NCBI RefSeq assembly: GCF_020379485.1
Contig: NW_026016750.1
Span: 124,001-188,000, forward strand
Direction of reading: 5' to 3'
From: Brassica napus
Lineage: Eukaryota; Streptophyta; Magnoliopsida; Brassicales; Brassicaceae
Length of the DNA stretch: 64,000 nt
Under the pieces are notes generated by a model. That model had not been told where the DNA came from. It did no database searches and saw only the letters and a list, made by a program, of their open reading frames with translations. The stretch's first letter is position 1; each line of letters begins with the position of its first letter. This document shows, piece by piece, positions 45,126 to 53,813 of this stretch. The position numbers and the translations under genes are program-made.

Positions 45126-45647
45126 TGTTGAGATGAGGAGATGAAGAGTTGATACATGGATAGAGGAAGGAATTTGGAGCAGGCAGTAACTTTGGTGATT
45201 TACCACAGTAACTTTATTGTTACTGTGGTAACTGAGTTATAAGACTTGGGAAGTTACCTTGCACCTATTTGGAGAGTGAAACACGCCAGGGGGAGTATGG
45301 ATAAGCAAGGAGGAGTTTGGATAAGGTCTGGTCAAGGGAAGAAAGCTTTAGACAGGCTGGCACAGCTGGAAAGCTAAAGCAAGATACCCAAGCATGTTAG
45401 GAACCTTATTGGCTAGTTTGAATAAGGCATCTTTGACTACACATGCTTCTTATCCTAGCTAGACTGAACCTGGACGTTTTTATGTATCCCTACTCTATAT
45501 ATGTTGTAAACTCTCTCATTAATTAATCAAATGGAGTTTTGAGTATTCTCTCTTGTTCTTTATTCTCTTAGTCTCTCTTAAATCTCCAAATCTACACTAA
45601 TCATCTCTTGATATTTATTCATCACTCTACATACACAAAAGTGTTTA
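45126..45647 (+). repeat. 3' LTR of element I
   Basis: This is a 522-bp LTR from TGTTGAGATGAGG to GTGTTTA. It has a 13-bp perfect inverted repeat at 45200-45212 and 45219-45231. The polypurine tract is at 45111-45125, and target CTTAT follows. Confidence 0.95.
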
Positions 45648-45652
45648 CTTAT

Positions 45653-48649
45653 GAGAAGATTGATAGTATTACTTGGCATGCTAGATTGGGACATCCTCAT
45701 GCTCGTGCTATTGAATTGATAATTCCTAATATGTCATTTAATCACTTGGAGTGTGAAGCATGCATATTAGGAAAACATTGTAGGACTGTTTTTCCAACAT
45801 CAGAAACTACTTATGAGCATTGCTTTGATCTAGTTCATTCAGATGTGTGGACGGCTCCTTGTTTGTCTAGAGATAGCCAGAAGTACTTTGTGACATTCAT
45901 TGACGAGAAGTCTAAGTATACTTGGCTTACATTGCTTCCATCTAAAGATAGGGTGCTAGAAGCATTTATGAACTTCCAAGCATATGTATCTAATCAATAC
46001 AATGCTACTGTGAAGGTACTGAGATCAGATAATGGAGGTGAATACATCAGCAATGCCTTCAAGAGTCATCTAGCCAAGCATGGGATTGTGCATCAGACTA
46101 GCTGCCCTTATACACCACAGCAGAATGGTGTAGCTGAGAGGAAGAACAGGCACTTGATGGAGGTTGCTAGATCGATGATGTTTCATGCAAATGTCCCAAA
46201 ACGTTTTTGGAGTGATGCTGTGCAGACTGCTTGCTATCTCATCAACCGGGTTCCAACCAAGATATTGAAGAATCTGTCTCCATTTGAAGTGTTGAACAAG
46301 AGCAAACCTGTCATTGATCACCTACGTGTCTTTGGGTGTGTGTGCTATGTCATGGTTCCAGGAGAGCAGAGAAACAAGCTGGAGGCAAAGAGTACTAAGG
46401 CTATGTTCATTGGTTACTCTATCACTCAGAAGGGGTACAAGTGCTATGATCCTGAAGCAAGGAGGGTGATGGTATCTAGAGAAGTGAAGTTTGTTGAAAC
46501 AAAAGGTTATTATGAAGAAAAGGAGTGGGAAAATCTGAAAGATTTGTCTCAAGCTCCATCTGATAAGGCAACAATACTGAGAGTGTTGTTGGAGAAGCTT
46601 GGGATAGGGTTATCCCAGGATCAGGAACCAGGAAGGAGAGAGCCTTCCAATCAGACTGGTGGAGCTGGAAGAACAACTCCTCTTGATCATGAGAGGGGGA
46701 ATGGAACTGAATCTGGTGACCAAGAGCAAAACCAAGAGAATTCAGGTCTTCATGATCAAGATATATCACAAGAAGTTGAGAACAATGTTCAGTCTAGTGG
46801 AGAAGTGGATGAGGTTCAGTCTAGTGGAGAAGTGGATGAGGTTCAATCTAGTGGAGAAGAGCAAGTTGGACCGGCCAGTTCAGAAGAAGAGCAAGTGGAG
46901 CCGACTAGTGTGCAAACTGAAGATCAGGTTCAAGCCTTGAGGAGGAGCACAAGGATAAAGAGGGATCCTTCCAACTGGGTAAACACGAGAGTGTACTACA
47001 ATGCCCAGGCTGTGGAGCATCCTTCTCAAGCCGTGTGTTCCTTTGCTGAGTTTCCAGAGGAGCATTATGCCTTTATGATTAGTCTGGATGAGAGTTATGT
47101 ACCAAGGACTTATGAAGAAGCTATGTTAGACAAGGAATGGAAAGAATCAGTGGGAGCTGAAGCAGGTGCTATGATCAAAAATGATACATGGTATGAGAGT
47201 GAGCTGCCTAAGGGAAAGAAGGCTGTATCTAGTAGATGGATCTTCACAATCAAGTATCTAGCAAATGGAAAGATTGATAGGAAGAAGACTAGATTGGTTG
47301 CAAGAGGATTTACACAGACCTATGGAGAAGATTACATTGATACCTTTGCACCAGTAGCTAAGCTGCACACAGTTCGGATTGTGTTGTCCATTGCAACAAA
47401 CTTGGAGTGGGATTTGTGGCAGATGGATGTGAAGAATGCTTTCTTACAAGGTGAGCTAGAAGATGAGGTATACATGCTTCCTCCTCCTGGTCTTGAGCAT
47501 CTAGTAAAACCAGGGAATGTTTTGAGATTGAAGAAGGCAATATATGGGCTTAAGCAGTCTCCTAGAGCTTGGTACAGGAAGCTGAGTACAACTCTCAATG
47601 GGAGAGGATTCAGGAAGTCTGAACTTGATCATACACTCTTCACTTTGGTTACTCCATCAGGGATCATTGTGATACTGGTATATGTGGATGATTTGATTAT
47701 CACAGGGAGTGATAAGGCTGGGATTAAAGCCACTAAAGAGTTCCTCAAGTCTGTGTTTGATATCAAAGACTTGGGAGAGATGAAGTATTTCTTGGGGATT
47801 GAGATATGCAGATCCAAGGAGGGTTTGTTTATGTGTCAAAGGAAGTATACAATGGATATGCTGAAGGAGACTGATGTACTTGGAGGAAAGGTAGCCAAGA
47901 CACCTCTTGAAGAGGGGTATAAGGTCTTACGTGAGGGGGAGGTTGAAGAGAACCAGTTGTTTGAGGATGCTAAGCTGTATAGGAAGATGGTTGGCAAGCT
48001 GATCTACTTGACTATTACCAGGCCAGATATATGCTTTGCTGTGAATCAAGTGAGTCAACATATGCAGGCGCCAAAGGTCCATCACTGGAAGATGGTTGAT
48101 AGGATACTGAGGTATCTGAGTGGGACGGCTGGACAAGGAGTTTGGATGGGCTGTAATGGCAGTACAGAAGTGGTTGGGTATTGTGATGCTGATTGGGCAG
48201 GAGATAGAGTGGACAGGAGATCAACTACTGGGTATTGTACATTCATTGGAGGGAACTTGGTTACTTGGAAGAGTAAGAAGCAGAAGGTTATCTCTTGTTC
48301 AAGTGCTGAAGCTGAGTATAGAGCCATGTTGAAGCTGACAAACGAGTTGGTGTGGATTAAGGGGATCTTGAAGCATCTAGAGATTGAGCAGAGCACTCCT
48401 ATGACTATGCATTGTGACAATCAAGCAGCTATCCACATTGCCTCCAACTCAGTGTTTCATGAGAGAACAAAGCACATAGAGGTGGATTGTCATAAGGTGA
48501 GGCAGATGATTATCTTAGGAGTGATTCTACCATGTTATACAAGAAGTGAAGATCAGCTTGCAGATGTGTTTACCAAGGCAGCGAGATTGAAGACAATGGA
48601 GTCCATACTATCCAGGCTTGGACTCATTGATCTTACTCCCAGGAGCTGA
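45653..48649 (+). pseudogene. Integrase, RT and RNase H of element H (3' part of split gag-pol)
   Basis: This is the continuation of H after element I, entering in phase at the CTTAT site. It has the integrase zinc site (HARLGHPH, CEACILGKHC), DD35E core (RSDNGGEY, NGVAERKNR), an acidic linker with three 10-codon repeats (EVDEVQSSG, about 46790-46860), RRSTRIKRDPSNW, RT YVDD, and RNase H ending LTPRS. There are no stops. It is very close to the pol of element I, while the gag regions differ more. A run-on frame from the LTR of I (TTG at 45608) is incidental. Confidence 0.9.
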
Positions 48650-48791
48650 ACCCCTTAACCATGGAGTCTCCACTCTTTTTCCCTCATCAAAGTTTTATCC
48701 CAATGGGTTTTCTTTGGTGAGGTTTTTAATGAGGGAGGTCTTCATGGTTTCCAAGCTTGACTTGTTCCACATGGTCAAGCTTGAGGGGGAG

Positions 48792-49320
48792 TGTTGAGAT
48801 GAGGTAATAACGAGTGAATACATTGATAGAGAAAGAGGATTGAGACATACAGTAACTTTGGAGTTTTACCACAGTAACTTTGTTTTACTGTGGTAACTAA
48901 GTAAAAGCTTGGAAACTTACCTTGCTTCACCTTGGAGAGTTAGCCACGACCAAGGAGCTTCTGGATAAGGAAGGAGCAGTCTGGATAAGGTTTCCTCACA
49001 GCTAGAGAGGCTGGAGACAGGCTGTAAAGTAGACAGCATCTAGTAAAAGATGCCAAAGGGATCAAGCATGTGAAGACTCCCATTGGCTGCTTTTGGATGG
49101 CTCTCTTTGACTACACATGCTCTGAATCTCTACCCTATCAGATACATTTCTAAAATGGATTGTCTCACTCATATAAATATGTTGTAAACCTCATCTTTAA
49201 TAATTAATGGAGTTTTGAGTATTCTCTCTATTCTCTCTCTACTTATTCTCTTAATCTCTTTAATCTTACACAAAACAATCTGATTGTTCTTAAACACACT
49301 CTAATACACAAAAGTGTATA
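48792..49320 (+). repeat. 3' LTR of element H
   Basis: This is a 529-bp repeat of 26289-26817 with about two substitutions. Inverted repeat TTACCACAGTAA/TTACTGTGGTAA at 48866-48877 and 48885-48896. The polypurine tract is at 48777-48791. Confidence 0.95.
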
Positions 49321-52300
49321 TTGTACTCCCATTACAGTCCATCCAAACTCCTTGTCCAACCGTCCCACTTAGATACCTCAGTATCCTATCAACCATCTTC
49401 CAATGATGGACCTTTGGCGCCTGCATATGTTGACTCACTTGATTCACCGCAAAGCATATATCTGGCCTAGTAATTGTCAAGTAGATCAGCTTGCCAACCA
49501 TCTTCCTGTATAGCTTAGGATCCTCAAACAGCTGCTTTTCTTCAACCTCCCCCTCAAGCAGAACCTTATATCCCTCCTCGAGGGGTGTCTTGGCTATCTT
49601 TCCTCCAAGCACATCAGTCTCCTTCAACATATCCATTGTATACTTCCTTTGAGACATAAACAAACCCTCCTTTGATCTGCATATCTCAATGCCCAGAAAA
49701 TACTTCATCTCTCCCAAATCCTTGATGTCAAACACAGATTTGAGAAACTCCTTAGTAGCTTGAATCCCTGTCTTATCACTCCCTGTGATAATCAAATCAT
49801 CCACATACACTAGAATCACAATGATCCCTGATGGAGTAACCAAAGTGAAGAGTGTATGATCCAGTTCAGACTTCCTGAATCCTCTCCCATTGAGAGTTGT
49901 ACTCAGCTTCCTGTACCAAGCTCTAGGAGACTGCTTAAGCCCATATATTGCCTTCTTCAATCTCAGAACATTTCCTGGTTTTACTAGATGCTCAAGACCA
50001 GGAGGAGGATGCATATATACTTCATCTTCAAGTTCACCTTGCAAGAAAGCATTCTTCACATCCATTTGCCACAGATCCCACTCCAAGTTTGTTGCAATGG
50101 ATAACACAATTCGAACTGTGTGAAGCTTGGCCACTGGTGCAAAAGTATCAATGTAATCTTCCCCATAAGTCTGTGTAAATCCTCTTGCAACCAGCCTGGT
50201 CTTGTGCCTATCTATCTCCCCATTTGCAAGATACTTGATGGTGAAGATCCATCTGCTTGAAACCGCCTTCTTCCCTTTAGGTAAATCACTCTCATACCAA
50301 GTGTCATTCCTGATCATTGCATCCCTTTCATCTCCTACTGAATCTCTCCAAACCTTGTGCTTCATAGCTTCTTCATACGATCTTGGTATCTCACTCTCAT
50401 CCAAGTTACACATAAACACCATGTGCTCTTCTGGATATTCTGCAAAGGAACACACGGCTTGAGAAGGATGCTCCACAGCCTGGGCATTGTAGTACACTCT
50501 CGTGTTTACCCAGTTGGAAGCATCCCTCTTTATCCTTGTGCTCCTCCGCAAAGCCTGAACTTGTTCTTCTTCTTGTGCTTCTTGCTGCCCAACTTCACTA
50601 GACTGAGCTCCACTCTCCTCTGAACCAGTAGACTGAGCCACACTCTCATCTGAACCAGTAGACTGAGCCACACTCTTCTCTGAACCAGTAGACACTCCTT
50701 GCCCATCTCCACTAGACTTAGCACCATCCTCTACTTCATGTGTTACCTCTTGATTATGATGACCTGAATCTTCTTGGTTTTGCTCTTGCTCACCTGATTC
50801 AGATCCATTCCCCCTCTCATGATCAAGAGGAGTTGTCCTGCCAGCTTCTCCAGCCTGATTAGAAGGCTCTCTCCTTCCTTGTTCCTGATCCTGGGATAAA
50901 CATATCCCTAGCTTCTCCAACAACACTCTCAGTATTGTTGCCTTATTAGAGGGAGCTTGAGATAAATCCTTCAGATCTTCCCACTTCTTTTCTTCATAAT
51001 ACCCTTTTGATTCAACAAACTTCACCTCTCTAGATACCAACACTCTCCTTGCATCAGGATCATAGCACTTGTACCCCTTCTGAGTTATTGAATAGCCAAT
51101 AAACATTGCCTTAGTGCTCTTTGCATCCAGCTTGTTTCTCTGCTCTCCTGGAACCATGACATAACACACACACCCAAAAACTCGTAGGTGATCAATGTGT
51201 GGCCTGTTCTTGTTCAACACTTCAAATGGAGACAGGTTCTTCAATATCTTGGTTGGTACCCGGTTGATGAGATAGCAAGCAGTCTGCACAGCATCACTCC
51301 AAAAACGTTTTGGGACATTTGCATGAAACATCATCGATCTAGCAACCTCCATCAAGTGTCTGTTATTCCTCTCAGCTACACCATTCTGCTGTGGTGTATA
51401 AGGGCAGCTAGTCTGATGCACAATCCCATGCTTGGCTAGATGACTCTTTAAGGCATTGCTGATGTATTCACCCCCATTATCTGATCTCAGTACCTTCACA
51501 GTAGCATTGTATTGATTAGATACATATGCTTGGAAGTTCATAAATGCTTCTAGCACCCTATCTTTAGATGGAAGCAATGTGAGCCAAGTATACTTAGACT
51601 TCTCATCAATGAATGTCACAAAGTACTTCTGGCTATCTCTAGACAAACAAGGAGCCGTCCACACATCTGAATGAACTAAATCAAAGCAATGCTCATACGT
51701 AGTTTCTGAAGTTGGAAAAACAGTCCTACAATGCTTTCCTAATGTGCAAGCCTCACACTCTAAGTGATTAAATGACATATTAGGCATGATCAATTCAATT
51801 GCACGAGCATGAGGATGTCCCAATCTAGCATGCCAAGTCATACTATCACACCTATCAACAGCACTACTCAAGCACACAGAATCAAGGGGTTTAGAATTCT
51901 TAGCCATTTGAAGATGGTATAGCTGATTCTTGCTGTCTCCTCTGCCAATAACTCTCCCAGTCTTCAAATCTTGAAACTCAACTTCATCAGGTCTGAATAC
52001 TACTTGACAATCAAGATCAATGGTAGCTTTCTTCACAGATAACAGATTTGAAGTGAACCGGGGCATGTAGAAGGCAGTTGTGTCCTTCTCAAACAGTTTG
52101 AGCTTTCCCACTCCTTTTATTGGGATCATAGCACCATTAGCTATCATAACACTCCCTGTTGCAGCCTTGATCTCACTTATAAGCTTCCTATCACTGATCA
52201 TATGATGGCTTGCTCCAGAATCAATCACAATGGGTTTAGGAGCTCCGGATTGTACCTCATGTTTCTTGCTTGCTGCTAAAGCTTGTACACGTTCCATGAA

Positions 52301-53071
52301 CACCCTCCATTCCTTACTGGTGATAGGATCATCAGCTCTACCTTCTTCCTCCTGCTCTCTTAGTCCCATTGTCTCATCTAGAGAACCACTTATGAGGGCA
52401 GAGTAAGAACACTCTCCCATAACACTCCTTTGTGCTGCTTCTCTGCCCATCTTCATAGGACCATAGCCATCTTGATAACCAGACAGTATGTTTCTCTTCC
52501 AATACCTTCCTCTTCTGATCTGAGCCTTAGGAAGTCGCCTCCACCTTCCCTTCTTTCGTTGGACACTCTCCTTACTCCAAGATATCCTCTTGTTCTCTTT
52601 CATCACCGTATGAACCCTTTGAAGAAGCACACACATTTCTTCCATATCCAGAAGTCTGTCTTCTTTGAGAATCAGCTCAACTAGCCATCCATATGATAAC
52701 TCCATGCTCGCCAAGAGCCTAAAGACTATGTCTTGCTCTTGCCACTCTTGTATAACATACGGATCCAAAGTGTGTGGTCTCAACACTCTTAGCTCTGACC
52801 ACAAGTATTGTAGCTTCCTCACATACTGATTGAAACCTCCTTTTCCTTGTTTCAACTCACAGATTGCTTTCATGACTTCATACACTCTTCTAAGATTGAT
52901 CTTGTTCTTATAGGCATCTTCAATCTTTTCAATCAATGTATTGTCTTCAAGACCCAACTGATCTTCACCCCTTACCCATGCTGTCTGATCTTCCTCAGCA
53001 GCTCTCTCCTTCAAAGGTTCTCCCTTTACATGATTACTCCAAATCCCACAGCTCTCTAACACTGTCTTCAT
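49321..53071 (-). pseudogene. Altered Gag to RT/RNase H of element G (5' part of split gag-pol)
   Basis: The first in-frame ATG is at 53069-53071; the open frame reaches a TTG at 53171-53173. Numbering from the TTG: VWSSWMKTVLESCGIW near the N-terminus; KINLRRVYEVMKAICELKQ (91-109) and YLWSELRVLRPHTLDP (123-138) are clear Gag core matches, better preserved than in H or I; there is no zinc knuckle, but a Lys/Arg-rich stretch at 193-228. Protease IDSGASHHM, integrase, a linker with three SVAQSTGS-type 10-codon repeats (about 50600-50690), and RT with YVDD follow. The end of RNase H is displaced to 26288-25802 by element H. Confidence 0.9.
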
Positions 53072-53230
53072 CCATGATGACCAAACCCACACGTTTTCTT
53101 CTTGGATCTCTCCTGACCTGATCGATGCTGAGAGTTCTTGCTGAGAGTTCTTGATTCCACCAGATAGTCTCAAATAACCTCAGCCACAGAAGAATCAACC
53201 ATACACACACCCAGAAATCTCAACAATCCC

Positions 53231-53270
53231 AAGAACACTCAAGAACACTCAAGAACACTCAAGAACACTC
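53231..53270 (-). repeat. Four 10-bp direct repeats in the leader of element G
   Basis: AAGAACACTC (plus strand) is repeated four times without gaps between the primer-binding site and gag. The same array is present at 25077-25116. Related TGTTCTTGAG units occur in the leaders of H (26885-26922) and I (40689-40728). Confidence 0.85.
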
Positions 53271-53310
53271 TGATTTTGAGAAAAAGAAATCACACTCGCC
53301 CCCTTTTGCC

Positions 53311-53328
53311 AACCTGGCTCTGATACCA
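53311..53328 (-). promoter_or_regulatory. Primer-binding site of element G
   Basis: The initiator-Met tRNA complement on the minus strand abuts the 5' LTR at 53329. Confidence 0.9.
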
Positions 53329-53813
53329 TAAACACTTTTGTGTTTTATAGAGTGTTTCATAATTAATCTGAGTGATTTGTATAATGTTTAGGAGATTAAG
53401 AGTTCTAGAGAGAATAAGAACAAGAGAGAGACTCAAAACTCCATTAAATGATTTAATGTATCAGATACAAACTATATAAGAAGAGATAAGGCTGATTAAG
53501 TGAATTTCGAAATCCATAAGCATGTGGAGTCAAAGGACAGGCTGGAACTCCTTTTAAATCACTTGGCTGTGCTTTCTCACATGCTTGCACTAGTGTAAAA
53601 GCATCCTCTCCTTTCCAGCATCATACAGGCTGTCAAAGTGCTCCCTTATCCTTCCTTATCCTCCCTTATCCTCTTTGGTCGAGTTTCCTCTCCTCTCTTC
53701 ACTAAGTTACCTTCTCATCCCATCAGATAACTTCCCCAAGTAGTTACTGTGGTTAAAATAAAGTTACCACAGTAAAACTCTAAAGTTAACACTTCCTGAT
53801 CACCAACTTAACA
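53329..53813 (-). repeat. 5' LTR of element G
   Basis: This 485-bp LTR looks identical to 25175-25659. Inverted repeat TTACTGTGGT/ACCACAGTAA at 53744-53753 and 53766-53775. It ends in TAACA at the satellite junction. Confidence 0.94.

Larger units (their letters stand above)
28131..45647 (+). mobile_element. Element I: copia retrotransposon of the altered-Gag guild with intact body
   Basis: This plus-strand element is inserted into H with the duplication CTTAT (28126-28130 and 45648-45652). It is the same family as C. Its 5' LTR is cut into three pieces (28131-28181, 34082-34265 and 40344-40630, summing to 522 bp) by elements D and J. The internal region is unbroken, and the 3' LTR (45126-45647) differs from the reconstructed 5' LTR at about three positions. 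Its own promoter is split, so present activity is doubtful. Confidence 0.95.
26289..49320 (+). mobile_element. Element H: copia retrotransposon of the altered-Gag guild, split by element I
   Basis: This plus-strand element is inserted into G with the duplication TTGTA (26284-26288 and 49321-49325). The LTRs are 529 bp each (26289-26817 and 48792-49320), with TG...TA ends and about two differences. Its body is interrupted by element I at CTTAT (28126-28130 and 45648-45652). The frame across the insertion is in phase. Confidence 0.95.
25175..53813 (-). mobile_element. Element G: outer copia retrotransposon of the right nest
   Basis: This minus-strand element has 485-bp LTRs (25175-25659 and 53329-53813) and is split by element H at TTGTA (26284-26288 and 49321-49325). 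Its right flank is satellite DNA starting CCAAT; a matching CCAAT lies at 24823-24827 before the left remnant, a possible target duplication. The two LTRs look identical although this is the oldest element of the nest. If H is removed the gag-pol frame is continuous. Gag is of the altered type. Confidence 0.93.

Noticed and set aside
45608..45652. N-terminal extension MIFIHHSTYTK fused to integrase of H
   Set aside because: This part is the end of the 3' LTR of element I read through from a TTG; the true upstream sequence of H is at 26973-28130.
1..53813. Gypsy/Athila-type elements, envelope genes or chromodomains
   Set aside because: The order is integrase before RT (copia), there is no frame after RNase H, and no chromodomain motif is visible.
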